From contig OX359265.1 in assembly GCA_947179155.2 (NCBI GenBank), positions 258,001 to 322,000 of the forward strand: DNA of 64,000 bases. The letters run 5' to 3'. The translations under genes were made by a program, and so were the position numbers. The first letter of the stretch is position 1. Every line of letters begins with the position of its first letter. The stretch comes from Hedera helix. Taxonomy: Eukaryota; Streptophyta; Magnoliopsida; Apiales; Araliaceae. Positions 35,101 to 47,671 of this stretch are shown here, piece after piece. The notes beneath the pieces were generated by a model. That model was not told the DNA's origin, made no database searches, and was given only the letters and a program-made list of their open reading frames with translations.

Positions 35101-35983
35101 ATCCTGGGGTGTCACATGATTCATTAGTTTAGTCCATTGTGGATTCATCACGATGTTTCACATAAACACCGTAAACCTTCTATACTTAACTTCGTATATC
35201 AGACATTCCTTAGTGCCATAACCTTATCATTTGGTCCTCATAATTATTTAGGTCAATCTACCAATTAGTCACTACTGGACTTTACTAGGTTTAATTTTAC
35301 AATTACCTCATCAAGTTGTCATAATATTACCCGCCTCAGACAATATTTAAAACTCTTACTAATCTCAATTAGTATTACTTCAATTAATCTCTAAGGTTAT
35401 TAAATTGCTAAATAACACTTTACACAGCGTTTCGACGTTTATACGCCACACGTTTATCCCGCCTCATATGCACACGTTTAGCATGCTCATACACTTATCT
35501 AATTAATCGTTGATTAATGATAGACATCATTATAAATCATAATATTCATGCTTTATACAAAGAACGGTATAACTTAGTGTCGAAAATATTGCATGTTGCA
35601 CACGTGCATGCCCGACGCCCTCCGACTGCCTCCAATTACCCATCATACCTCAAGATGGTCAATTTAGACTCTGTTACAGACCTCAAATCGAAAAAGTTAA
35701 AGAATAAAAGTTATAGGTCTATCTCTTAGATTTCCAAAACATCTTGAATCATATTAATCCGAATCTGTATACAAAAGTTATACTCATTTTACTATAAGAG
35801 GTCAAAATAGTCCCAAAAATGGTCAATTTAGACCTTGATACAGACATCAAATCAAAATTTGTAAAGAATGAAAGTTGTAGGTCTATCTATTAGCTTTCCA
35901 AAACATCTTGAATCACCTCAATCTGAGTTCGTATGAGAAAGTTATGCTCATATTACTAACTGACGCTGAAGCTGTCCAGACTC

Positions 35984-36404
35984 TACGATTTTCACTCTAC
36001 GATTTTCACTTTCACTCTACGATTTTCACTCTACGTTTTGGACTTTTCACTCTACGATTTTCACTCTACGTTTTTCACTTTTCACTCTACGTTTTGGACT
36101 TTTCACTCTACGATTTTCACTCTACGTTGTTCACTTTTAACTCTACGTTTTGGACTTTTCACTCTACGATTTTCACTCTACGTTTTGCACTTTACTACCA
36201 GAGCACTCTACTACCAGCACTCTACTATCAGCAGCAGTACTCTACTATCAGTAGCAACACTCTACTACCAGCAGCACTCTACTATCAGCAGTAGCACTCT
36301 ACTACCAGCAACACTCTACTACCAGTTCACTCTACTACCAACAGCACTCTACTACCAGTTCACTCTACTACCAGCAGCACTCTACTACCAGCAACACTCT
36401 ACAG
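35984..36404. repeat. ACTCTACG(A/T)TTTT array 2 grading into ACTCTACTACCAG repeats
   Basis: About eleven ACTCTACGATTTTC / ACTCTACGTTTTGG units (35984-36190) run into about a dozen CACTCTACTACCAGCAG-type units (to about 36404). It is a patterned tandem region inside the outer LTR. Confidence 0.9.
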
Positions 36405-39400
36405 TTTTATGAACATGAACATTGAGTACAGACCAACTGTGGTTCAGACTCATAATGTTGACTGTGTAAAATAACTGAAACCACTATTCTAGTTCTAATT
36501 CAATCATTAATTAGTTTCGACAACATTTGACTACCGAGTTCACATTACTCTCATTTAAACACCTCATATGCAACTCTAGCATATTCTGTTTCCTTAATCC
36601 AAAATAAGATAAAACTAGTTAAATCAAAATAACCGGGTAATACCTTCAATTTTTGACAGATGATTTACATTCAGATTCTGCCTTCTCCGAATAGCATGAA
36701 CTTCTCTGAAGTTTGCATTTACTTCTCAAGTTCAATATCTCTCTTAGCCTAAATGAACGCGAAGGGAAAATGAGGGAATGACTGAGGTTATACAACATTC
36801 TCTCAGCCTTAGACAACTATGAGGAGTTGGACCCTATAGCCTCCCCTATGCCTGACTTGTTCCTTCTTTTCTCAGCACTGATTCCTTGAGCTTTGCACAA
36901 ACTGCGCGTGCTCTGCTTTTTCTGAGGTTTTGTCCCTAAATGAGTGGCACTCTTACTTTTCCACTGGGTTATGTTATTATTCTTGGGCTGGGCTGCTATT
37001 TATTTTGTTAATTAAACAATTGGTGGCCCAATTGTTACTTATATTGCAACTTAGCTTTGGGTTGCCCAAATTAAATTCCTAGTGAAAATATAAAATATTA
37101 ATACCCCCACTATCAATAACTTTCCAAATGGAAATAAATATAATATTATTAATGTTTACGAAATCTCATTAATTAATAACCATATTAATTAATTTACACA
37201 TCCAGCTTAACTTGCTAGCTATTTAATTAAATAATCACATAGCTCATTTACCCTATCAAACTTTGATACTATACAACCTAGGTTGGTCCATTAATTTAAT
37301 TAACCCATTAATTGAACCTTCCTTAAATTCTTTTAATTACTTCAACACATAATTAAATAAATCAGGCCATCATATAATGATTTAAATTTAATCCCCCATA
37401 AATTTACAATTACAGCCAATAATTCCATTTTTCTATATTAAAAATATTTCGGGTCGCTACATTCTTCCCCCCTTATAATAATTTCGTCCCCGAAATTTTA
37501 ATATAAGGTAACTCAAAAATATGAGGGTAATTCTTCCTCATCATGCTTTATGCACCTATATACTATATAGATACATAACTTAGTGTATACCTTATCTTAT
37601 ACCCCTTCAACCAATTCTAGGTTTTAAACTCCTAACAATTATTTTCCTCAGATTAAGTTTTTAACTTAATCCTTACAAATGATTCCATCCTTGGAATTAG
37701 CACAAAATCCTTACAACATTTGCCCCGCCGATCAATCTTATCGATTATTTTAACATAGGCATTGTTTTACTTATTGTTTTATAAACACTGTCCTAGTCCC
37801 TCCGTGATAGGACACCAATTCCTTTCCAGTGATCGGCCATCACTTTACCAATGTTAGCTTTATGTCTTAACCTCAAATTTTGCTCAAATCCTCGAAAGCT
37901 TAAAATTTTCTTAAATCGACTATCCACTACATCCTCATCCAAGGATTAGCGTAGCCTTAATCACATCAATTACCTAAGACCATACTCATCAGGCTTATGA
38001 ATATCCACAATTTACCTAAGACCATACTCATCAGTCTTACGAATTTCTGAGTCATTACATTCACCCCTTCTTCTAAGAATTTCGTCCTCGAAATTTCAAC
38101 ATACTTACCCCTTTACCCATTCGATGTCCAGAACATTGGAACATCTCCCAAGAGTCTTCACAATTAATCAATAACTGTGAATGAATTTGAATAACCAAGA
38201 AGTAAAAATAACCCCTTTAAAATAAACAATCCCCTTTGTCCGGCGTCATTAGAAATTTTACTGAACACCATTAGAGGTATTTTTAAAAAAATCACAAAAA
38301 TTATAAACATTTAACCCGAGTACTCACCACTTAAGGTGATCAACCTTCCGTCCTCTATGTATATGCATAACATTTAAACCAGGTACTTAACACATAAGGT
38401 GATCAACCTTCCGCACCACATGTATACGCATAACATTTAAACCCATTTAATTAAAATGTTGAATTCACAACACAATTCCCAAGAAAATACTTGAAAAATA
38501 TACCTCAACCTTTGTCTAGCCGAATCAATTAGCTTAGACTTTTCAACAATAGTTCGAATATCAATCGGAACTTTAAACTCTCCAAGAGCACACATGTGCA
38601 ATAAAATTTGTGAAGCTCATCACTTCAAGTTAAAATCAACAATGTCTAGCCGGTACAAATGGCATAGACCCTCATTTAAACGTTTCAAAAATAACATTTC
38701 AAAAACAACTGAAAATCATCATCCAATTCTTTCAAAAGGCATAAAAGTGCAAATTTTGGCACGATTTTAAGAATTCAAGGCCTAGCACAGCTAGAAGATT
38801 TAGAATATCCTAAAAGCTCAAATAAACACCAATTTTACTCCTTATCTTTTCCAGCTTAATAACTATCCTTAGTATAGCTTTAATTTTGCTACTTAATTCT
38901 ACCTACACTCACTGTTCATCAAACTTACCACGTATTTGGGCTCATAAACTTACCACAATCATATGGTTTGAGGAGCTTGTCCTAGTCAGGCCATAGTCGC
39001 CCATTCGCTGAGGGACTCCACCACATGACTATGAGTCACGAACTTACCATACGTGTCGGTTCTCAGAACACGAACTTATTTTAACATCCTTTACCTATCC
39101 GTTATACATATGAGAAAAGAATCACCTTCTCAACATACATATAGCGAATAACGCGACACCAGGTTTCAATTGATTATCAATGTAGGAAGCTAAGTGGTTA
39201 TCGAACCAAACACAATCCCCTGCCCATACAAGGAATTGGTTATCTCAACCACTAATCTAATAGGAAGCTAAGTGGTTCTCAAACCAGGTACAAATTCCCC
39301 GCCCATACAAGGAATCATACAACTCAGCCACTAACATGAGTCATCCGTTAAAAACCTTCAACCTCTAACTTTTCTTAAATTAATATGAATTTTCTAAATT

Positions 39401-39740
39401 CATACCTTATCACAAACCACTTTTTATGAGTTTACTCCATACTATTTCATAGTATTTACCTTTGAATAACGCCATGCTAGGTAAACATTCTCTTAATCAT
39501 TTAACAAATCTTCTGTTATTCCATGATTTCACTATGATCACCATATGACCTTAGTTCACAATTGAATTCACTATATGATTTCTCACTTATTCTAGGATCG
39601 TTAAATTCCATAGTCTAATCATTCATCTTAAATCATTTTACTGTACGATCCTCCTCTTTTTAAATTATTGAATCAAGTGTCCCCTGATTCTTTTCTATTC
39701 AATTTTAAATACATCCATGAAGATCCTTCTTTAAATCTCC

Positions 39741-40420
39741 TGTGACAGCCCCAAAATCCGTCTCCAATAACCCCGGATCTGGTCCGTCAGAAATAACCTC
39801 AATCCTGAGTTTAAGTCGTTACATTCTTCCCCCTTATAATAATTTCGTCCCCGAAATTTTAATATAAGGTAACTCAAAAATATGAGGGTAATTCTTCCTC
39901 ATCATGCTTTCTGCACCTATATACTATATAGATACATAACTTAGTGTATACCTTATCTTATACCCCTTCAACCAATTCTAGGTTTTAAACTCCTAACAAT
40001 TATTTTCCTCAGATTAAGTTTTTAACTTAATCCTTACAAATGATTCCATCATTGGAATTAGCACTACATCCTTACAACATTTGCCCCGCCGATCAATCTT
40101 ATCGATTATTTTAACATAGACATTGTTTTACTTATTGTTTTATAAACACTGTCCTAGTCCCTCCGTGATAGGACACCAATTCCTTTCCAGTGATCGGCCA
40201 TCACTTTACCAATGTTAGCTTTATGTCTTAACCTCAAATTTTGCTCAAATTCTCGAAAGCTTAAAATTTTCTTAAATCGACTATCCACTACATCCTCATC
40301 CAAGGATTAGCGTAGCCTTAATCACATCAATTACCTAAGACCATACTCATCAGGCTTATGAATATCCACAATTTACCTAAGACCATACTCATCAGTCTTA
40401 CGAATTTTTGGGTCATTACA
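39741..40420 (-). repeat. Right terminal repeat (680 bp) of the outer element
   Basis: The first 83 bp match 29398-29480 and the remaining 597 bp match 37462-38059 with few substitutions. The join is at GTCGTTACA, where the left copy has GTCGTTACA and GTCGCTACA about 8 kb apart, suggesting a deletion between short direct repeats. Confidence 0.85.
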
Positions 40421-40464
40421 ATCCACCTCCCTTTGTTACTACTTTTTTAAACATTGAACTATGA
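40421..40464 (+). pseudogene. RNase H-like gene fragment, right part
   Basis: After the target duplication the reading continues PPFVTTFLNIEL then TGA (about 40461), in the frame that ended LLRDP at 29397. This fits the end of such proteins and marks the pre-insertion gene. Confidence 0.6.
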
Positions 40465-40916
40465 CTATATGGGGAGGGTTATCCCCGATGTGTGACCCAT
40501 TAAACACTTGTTAACACAAAATTTATTTAGTTTATTAGTTTAAACACATATTTTTTTATTTAATGTTAACTTGTAATTGTCACATTTAATTGGTGTTTGT
40601 ATAAAGCTATCCTAGACCACTTGTTTTTGGCGGTCAAAGAGGTGAAATAATAAAAGCTTCACGCCAACTCATCCATCTATCGTACACCACTAGCACCACT
40701 AGCTATTAGCTAGTTAGCCACAAATATTTTACGTGTATTTTGTCCCCTAATTAAAAGACGCAATTCGTAACGAGTCGAAGTTTTGCGGAGAAAGGACCGG
40801 CAGGCGCTTCTGGCTGCCAAAAGAAATGGTAGAAGAAAGGCATCAAGAGAAACCATCCATCCTCTCCTCACTCCCTTGAAAAACACCAATTATAAGAAAA
40901 TTTACAATCCCAACAC
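40465..40916 (+). promoter_or_regulatory. Upstream region of the PPR gene
   Basis: This is about 450 bp of unique sequence between the retroelement scar and the PPR ATG. No other gene seen. The insertion sits close to the promoter. Confidence 0.5.
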
Positions 40917-43900
40917 ATGATTCTTTCTAAGCTCTCCAAAACCAAAGCTCTCTCTCTCCCGACCCTCCTCAAAATTGGCTTCACTCCAAACATCCAAAAC
41001 TTTAACCAATTTCTTCTCTTTCTCTCTCAAAACCACAGGTTTCAATCACTTATTCATTTCGTCTCCCAGATGACCTCAAACCAATTCAACGGGGACTCTT
41101 TCACACACTCGATCTTCACAAGGGCTCTCCTTCAAGACCACAAGTACGAATCTGCAGTGCATTTCATGAATACCCAGATGGCAAAAACTTCAATTTTTCG
41201 ACAAAATCGTTTCTGGGATCTTCTAATTCAGAGCATCTGTAATCATGGCAAAGACCCAGAAAGGGCGCTTTCACTGTTGCAGCATTGCTTGAGGATTGAT
41301 GGTATATTGCCTTCTCCTTTTACTTATTTTTCACTTATTCATAGTTTTAGCTCCCGGGGAAAGATGGATAGAGCAATTGAAGTTTTGGAGATGATGACTG
41401 ATGAGAAAACCAAGTACCCATTCCATAATTTTGTATGTAGTTCAGTAATTTCTGGGTTTGTTAAGATTGGGAAACCTGAACTTGCAGTTGGTTTTTATGA
41501 GAATACTGCAAAGTCTGATGCTTTACACCCCCATATTGTAACTTATACGGCTCTTTTGACTGCTTATTATAGGCTAGGTAGAATTGATGCGTTCTATGAG
41601 TTGGTTTCTAAATTAGAGAAGGATGGATTAGCATTTGATGTTGTATTTTACAGTAGTTGGATATATGAGTATTTTAGGGAAGGGATTCTTATGGAGGCGT
41701 TTCAAAAGCATAAAGAGATGGTGGAAAGAAAAATACACATGGACACTGTGAGCTATACTATACTCATAGATGGACTTTCGAAAGAAGGATTTGTGGAAAA
41801 GGCAGTAGGTCTTTTAAGCAAGATGAAAAAGGAGGGGTTGAATCCCAATCTTGTTACTTATACTGCCATCATGTTGGGATTTTGCAAGAAAGGGAAATTA
41901 GAGGAGGCTTTCATGGTGTTCAAGATGGTCGAAGATATAGGGTTTGAAGTGGATGAAATTATCTATGCAACTTTGATTGATGGGTTCTGCAGGAGAGGTG
42001 ATTTTAATTCTTCTTTTCATCTTCTTGATGACATGGAGAAAAAGGGTATTCATCCAGGAATTGTTACATACAACTCCGTGATTAATGGCTTGTGCAAAGC
42101 CGGGAGGACGTCTGAGGCAGACGAGGTCTCAAAAGGCATACTTGGAGACGTCATTACTTATAGCACCCTCTTACACGGGTACATTGAAGAAGATAATGCC
42201 ATGGGGATGTTAGAAACGAAGAGGAGACTGGAAGCAGCTGGAGTTTGTCCGGATGTAATTATGTGTAACATTCTTATCAAAGCACTACTTATGGTGGGTT
42301 TATTTGAGGATGCTCTTGCAATTTACAAGAAAATGTCAGAAATGAACTTACCGCCAGATTCTGTTACTTATTGTACTATGATAGATGGATATTGTAAGGC
42401 AGGTAAGCTTAATGAGGCACTTGAAGTCTTTGATGAGTTTCGGAGCACATCAATTTCTTCAGTTGCATGTTACAATTGTATTATTCATGGGCTCTGCAAG
42501 AAGGGTATGATAGACATGGCCATTGAGGTGTTTATAGAACTCGGTGAGAAAGATTTGCCTTTCGATGTGGGCATGCATATGATGTTACTCAAAGCAATAT
42601 TTAAAGTAAAGAGTGCAAAAGGAGTTCTGAATTTAGTTCGCAGAATTGAAATTTTGGAGCCTGAAATATTTGATATTGCATGTAACCATGCTATTTCTTT
42701 CCTGTACAAAAGGGGTTTTTGTGAGGCTGCGTGTTATGTGTACTTGGTGATGAGGAGGAAAGGGTCAGTTGTGACCAGCAGGTCGTACCAGTCCGTCTTG
42801 GAAGCTCTTATTCATGAAAGCAACATGTGGCTGACTCGGCCTATTTTGAGTACATTCATTAAAATATTCGGCATTGTTAGACCTGAAGTAAGTAGGATAC
42901 TTGTACTTAATTTGTGTAGAGAAGATGTGAATGAGGCCCTCAAATTTCTTGGAAAGATGAAGGGGTTTGTCACTTTCCCAGTGACTATCCTTGAGAAATT
43001 AACTAAGGATGGTAGAGCTTTGGATGCATATAAACTTGTCATGGGATCAAAAGATTATCTACCCCTTATGGATGTAGTTGATTACTCGATTGTCGTGGAT
43101 GGACTTTGCAAAGGAGGACGTATCAATGAGGCCTTAGATCTCTGTTATTTTGTTAGAAAGAAAGGCATTATGCTCAACATCATCACCTATGATTCAGTTA
43201 TAAATGGGTTATGTCACCAGGGATGTCTTGTTCAAGCATTTAGGCTGTTTGATTCGTTAGAGAAAATTGATATGGTTCCCTCAGAGATCACATATGCCAC
43301 TCTTATTGACACTTTATCTAAAGAAGGGTTTTTGCTGGATGCCAGGAAGTTGTTTGAGAGGATGGTTGTCAAGGGCAATAAGCCAAATACACGAGTTTAC
43401 AACTCATTAATTAATGGGCATTGCAGGCTGGGACAAATGCAGGAAGCCTTGAAGCTCCTTCTTGATTTGGAGGTAAACTGCCTTAAGCCAGATGAATTCA
43501 CTGTTAGTGCTGTGATCAACGGCTGCTGCAATAAAGGTGACATGGAAGAGGCTCTTGCTTTCTTTTTTGAGTTCAAAAGGAAAGGGGTCTTACCTGATTT
43601 TTTGGGATTTGTATTTTTGGTAAGAGGCCTATGTTCGAAAGGAAGAATGGAAGAGTCACGAAGCATTATAAGGGAGATGCTTCAGACACAATCTGTTATT
43701 GATCTGCTAAGCAAACTTGAAACCAAGATTGAAACAGAATCTATTGAACATCTGCTTAACTTTTTCTGTGAGCAGGGGAGAATTCAAGAGGCAACTACTG
43801 TCCTTAATGAAGTTACATCAATGTTTTTCCCTCTAAGAAGGTTTGGAGGTGGCAGTGGACGAAAAAACTTTCGTTCCCAGTGTTTGATATCTGCTTATGA

Positions 43901-44102
43901 AACTGACTTGGACTTTGAAGCATGCAGTGAGGTGGAATTACAAAAGGAGATTAAATATTATGGTTATATGGACAAACAATCTCAGCCAAATGACTTTGAT
44001 TCTTACTATGCAGTAATTGCTTCACTCTGTTTAAGAGGAGAGCTACACAAGGCCAATAAGCTGGCCAAAGTGTTGTCTGGTTCATTAAAAGGTTGTTTGT
44101 AA
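40917..44102 (+). CDS. P-class pentatricopeptide repeat protein, intronless, 1061 aa
   Basis: The frame is a long array of about 35-residue PPR helical hairpins (for example VTYTALLTAYYRLGRIDAFY, VSYTILIDGLSKEGFVEKAV, VTYNSVINGLCKAGR, ITYATLIDTLSKEGFLLDAR, RVYNSLINGHCRLGQMQEAL), roughly twenty, without E or DYW domains. P-class PPR proteins bind organellar RNA and act in processing, stability or translation. The N-terminus (MILSKLSKTKALSLPTLLKI) is basic and hydroxylated with no acids, so a mitochondrial presequence is likely. I recall At5g57250 as the closest Arabidopsis relative, but that is from memory. The C-terminal part after about residue 960 is less repeat-like. No stops or frameshifts. 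The first ATG of the frame is used. Confidence 0.93.
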   Translation: MILSKLSKTKALSLPTLLKIGFTPNIQNFNQFLLFLSQNHRFQSLIHFVSQMTSNQFNGDSFTHSIFTRALLQDHKYESAVHFMNTQMAKTSIFRQNRFWDLLIQSICNHGKDPERALSLLQHCLRIDGILPSPFTYFSLIHSFSSRGKMDRAIEVLEMMTDEKTKYPFHNFVCSSVISGFVKIGKPELAVGFYENTAKSDALHPHIVTYTALLTAYYRLGRIDAFYELVSKLEKDGLAFDVVFYSSWIYEYFREGILMEAFQKHKEMVERKIHMDTVSYTILIDGLSKEGFVEKAVGLLSKMKKEGLNPNLVTYTAIMLGFCKKGKLEEAFMVFKMVEDIGFEVDEIIYATLIDGFCRRGDFNSSFHLLDDMEKKGIHPGIVTYNSVINGLCKAGRTSEADEVSKGILGDVITYSTLLHGYIEEDNAMGMLETKRRLEAAGVCPDVIMCNILIKALLMVGLFEDALAIYKKMSEMNLPPDSVTYCTMIDGYCKAGKLNEALEVFDEFRSTSISSVACYNCIIHGLCKKGMIDMAIEVFIELGEKDLPFDVGMHMMLLKAIFKVKSAKGVLNLVRRIEILEPEIFDIACNHAISFLYKRGFCEAACYVYLVMRRKGSVVTSRSYQSVLEALIHESNMWLTRPILSTFIKIFGIVRPEVSRILVLNLCREDVNEALKFLGKMKGFVTFPVTILEKLTKDGRALDAYKLVMGSKDYLPLMDVVDYSIVVDGLCKGGRINEALDLCYFVRKKGIMLNIITYDSVINGLCHQGCLVQAFRLFDSLEKIDMVPSEITYATLIDTLSKEGFLLDARKLFERMVVKGNKPNTRVYNSLINGHCRLGQMQEALKLLLDLEVNCLKPDEFTVSAVINGCCNKGDMEEALAFFFEFKRKGVLPDFLGFVFLVRGLCSKGRMEESRSIIREMLQTQSVIDLLSKLETKIETESIEHLLNFFCEQGRIQEATTVLNEVTSMFFPLRRFGGGSGRKNFRSQCLISAYETDLDFEACSEVELQKEIKYYGYMDKQSQPNDFDSYYAVIASLCLRGELHKANKLAKVLSGSLKGCL

Positions 44103-47100
44103 ACCCACAGTTTACTGGCTTCTCAAACTACATATGAAGCACATTCGCTTCATTCAATGGGTAAATCATGCTGGTATCACCTTCAGGTACAATAATTATT
44201 TTCTTTCATCCTTTCCTTTTTCTTCTTTCCTACATTTGTAGGTGAAGTGTTACCAGGAAAATCTATCCGTAATCTTTCTTAATTGGTATTCTTTTTCACG
44301 TTTTTTGTTGGATGTCGTAATTGGTTTTCTTTCATCGCCCTCATGGTCCTAATGCCTTGTCACTTAATCTTGTTCACTTATATCTTACCGGTGTCTTTTC
44401 GTGTTGCACTTTGGAGGAGTCTAACTTATATGTTCAAATGAACTTTTGAATGGCCGAGAGTTTATAAACTTTTGCTTGCCTCCTATTCAGATACTCTTAC
44501 TTAAAGGACTGTATACTTTGTACAACATTACCATTGAAATTCATCTTTGAGCTTCTTTTTATCATATTTGATAAATATGTAGATTAGCAAAAGGCAGCAT
44601 AACGTTGCCCCACTGTGATTTCTGGAGAAGCTCTCTCATTCTGAGCATGCATCTAGAGAATAAATTACATTTAAACCATTCAATTCCTTCCATCTTTTCT
44701 GGTGTCAGTGAGTCATTACAGCAAAGATGTAATGGATTCAAAAGGCTTTTTTATTAAATTTCATGCATGATAAATTCAGTTGCGAATTCATTATATGATT
44801 GTAGTGTCAAGCCCATTGTAACCACATTTCAAAAATATTAACTTATTACTTGACTCAAATCTTACACTGGCAACTTTGAAACTTGCTTGCAGAGGATCAA
44901 TGGATCTAAAAATCTTTACACTGAATTTGGTCTTCACGTCAGCAACAATTGCTCCTGCCACCACCAAATTTATTCCTGGCATCACCTTCATGATGAGTCA
45001 ATGACTATCTTCATTCGGTATATATTAATTCTAGAAGTGCACCTGTGGTATCAGATTAACAATCTTTATTAGAAAATTAACATGCCCAAGCGCACAGGTG
45101 GAAGGTTATGATTCTACTGACCTAAAATAAAAATAATATCATATTATACAAAAACAGAAATATGTATAACCGTAATCACCATTGCATCATAGTTATCTGA
45201 TCCTTCATTTTTTGTTTAATCAGGATGGAAATGCGCATTGTGGTGGCAGGCAATGCAAAGGTTGTTTAGTCAGCATAGGAGCGGAAATGTTTCTCACATT
45301 CTACAAAGGAGCCGTTTGATTGCTCCTGCATCTTGATTTTTTGTTGCACTTTCTATGATTTTCCAGGTGATATTCATACCTGTTTTCTTTCCACAACTCG
45401 CCTAATTTTTTTTATTATTAGATTCATTTTAAAATTATCCTCATAATTTCATATCATAAGTCATTACAGTTACAAATTTCATACAACTAGATTCGAGTCC
45501 AAACTGCCAACTAATTTCAAAGGAACCACTAAAATGTTTATATTCAGAAGCATCATATAGACATTAATTTGTTTGATTCGTAAAACGATGCGTGTTTTTA
45601 GCATCTTCAATTTGGAATTTAATCAACAGCTGAAGTCGTTTCATATATAAACTCTTTTTAGGAATTTTATTTGTATAGTTGACACAGCAAAAGACTAGTA
45701 AACAATAGAAACAATCACATGAATTAAATTTATAAACTTTGCGATGACATGAATCCACAAAGGTAACAAATTGACTAAACAGCCTCGATATATTGATAAT
45801 TTCTGAATAATAGTAGATTCCCTAAAACAACCGAAATCGTTCTTTAAATACTAGACGATAAACTAAACGAAAAGAATAGCAAAATTACGACAGAACCAAA
45901 TAAGTTCATAAACTAGTAAAAATTTTGGAAGGCCAAAACACATTTTTCCTGGCCTCTTTTGGGCTTAAAACAACATTTGTCATGGCTGAGAGACAATGTG
46001 TCTTGTAGCTTTTGTTGACAGCTTCCATTTGATATATTATGAGCCACTCCCTACGGATTAAAAAAGTTATGATTAGAACAAGATCAACCCCTCTTGGGCT
46101 TGGTTTTCGACCTTTTCATCCTTTGCGCACTGTGTCAATAACATTACTTATTCCTCAACTAATCTCACTTTCTATATTTTTATTTGAATGCATCGAACAG
46201 GGAAAGATGAGTCACATACCTTCGCATTGCTCAAGTAGTGCTCTGATAAGATGAGTCACATACCTTCGCATTGCTCAAGTAGTGCTCTGATATCTGTGAG
46301 AGGCGCACTTCAAGCTTTGGTTTATTCTTTTTTGCATGGAAAGAGACTGAATCTGGTGGAACTCAATATGGAACATTAGACTTTTCATAGACCCCATGCT
46401 CTATTCTAGTTTCTAGTGGACAAACTGCTACTCAACCTGGATTATTGACTGGATCCTCCCCCTACAAGAGAAGATATAATTCTTTGGCCAAATGGGTCGG
46501 GATTCCCATCTTAGAATAAAGATGTCTCACAGTAGTCGGCCTTTGCTGATCAAGAGTACCGGGTAGACCATCTAGAAGGAGATGCAGTTGACTTTAGTGA
46601 TGAATCAGCCTCTCTTTTGTATTCACGAGAATCCTAATTCTAACTATGGTGCCCTCTGGTAGTATATTCCATCTCTCCTCTTATTGATTTGACATGAAAA
46701 CTTGGTAATCGTACGTTTGATAAGAGCACGCACGCTTGGAGGATAGATTATAGATGGGACTTTTAATTTTATGACAACTGAAAATGAAGTTTTAAGCTTA
46801 GCCAGTTGTTATATTAAAACCATTCTTTCCATTGAAAGATTTACTTCAAAAAGGCGACTGTGTTATTGATTTGATCCCTCAGTTGAGTTAAATACGTTTA
46901 TGTTCTCGAGATATTAGAATTAGATATATGCTTAAAACAAAGTCGCTGATTCTGTAGTTGTTCCTCCATTCACTCATAGTGTAACTGTCTAAATGCTTTC
47001 TATTCAAATATTTAAGACACAATATACCAAGAAATACTAAACTTAAAATGTTCTGCATAACTGCTGCGTTGTCCCAAAAGATTCTGTCCCCAAACTAAAC

Positions 47101-47671
47101 GTATAAATCAATCTTCCCAAAGTGGAGCCGGGAAAAATTTACTAATTAAAATCTACTTCTATACTTAATTAATCTCCTAATTCAAATCAACTACTATAAT
47201 TAAAAATTCTAATTTAAAAAAAAACAGCTCCTAATTATATTCTACTTCTATAATCTAACTAATATAATAAAAATGTAACTATTAATTACAACATATTTAT
47301 CTATAAACAACAATATAAAATAATAAATAATTAATATTTTAATCTTCTTCTTTTGCTCCACTCCAATTTTGGTTTACTAACAAAGTAGAACTTCTATGAC
47401 CAGTTCAAGAGTCGAGACATGTTAAATCATTAAATCAAACAACCACCAATTAAACTCTCCAAAAGAAGAGAAGGAAAAGGTTTTATAGTTTTTTGAACGA
47501 GCTAAAGATATAGCTGTCTCCATATGAAGATTTTAAACTACAGTTTTTAATTTAGGACTCTCTTAAATACTAGGAGACCAAACGAAGACTTTGTCACTTG
47601 TGGCCATCTAGTTGTTGCACAGTCTTGGTAGTATCATGGACGTTTCAAAAAGGAGAGCTTTCCTTTTAAGG
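44103..47671. other. 3' flank of PPR gene and intergenic sequence
   Basis: CTTCAG|GTACAATAA at about 44190 hints at a spliced 3' UTR, as some PPR genes have. No coding segment is supported from 44200 to 47671. A 44-bp tandem duplication is at 46204-46291. Confidence 0.55.
46204..46291. repeat. 44-bp tandem duplication
   Basis: AAGATGAGTCACATACCTTC starts at 46204 and 46248, and both copies run on to GTGCTCTGATA. Confidence 0.95.

Larger units (their letters stand above)
30687..35116 (-). mobile_element. 4.43-kb solo LTR (LTR D) nested in the outer LTR
   Basis: It begins TGTGACGCCCCG and ends GGGGTGTCACA, with TGATT duplicated at 30682-30686 and 35117-35121. There is no PBS, PPT or coding domain. 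Minus-strand landmarks are a TATATA-like box at 33798-33806, leader to a donor AATAAG|GTAT at 33595/33594, a GC-rich palindrome cluster (32041-32156), the conserved block (31386-31413), an acceptor with a TACTAAC branch-site match at 31367/31366, and a short reading frame to TAG 31312-31310. Confidence 0.9.
29398..40420 (-). mobile_element. 11-kb nested LTR-retroelement insertion with TSD ATCCA
   Basis: The outer borders are TGTGACAGCCCC (29398) and GGGTCATTACA (40420), flanked by ATCCA at 29393-29397 and 40421-40425. The right terminal repeat is 39741-40420 (680 bp). The left carries the same two blocks, 29398-29480 and 37462-38059, separated by 7981 bp that include a solo LTR (30687-35116). 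Minus-strand polypurine-like tracts (AAGGGGGGAAGAA at 37462 onward, AGAAGGGGTGAA at 38060 onward), each preceded by GACGAAATT, show the orientation. The interior (38060-39740) has no gag or pol; it contains LTR-like sequence (GTCTAGCCGAATCAATTAGC, as in LTR A at about 954) and internal duplications. No open reading frame of note. Confidence 0.8.
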
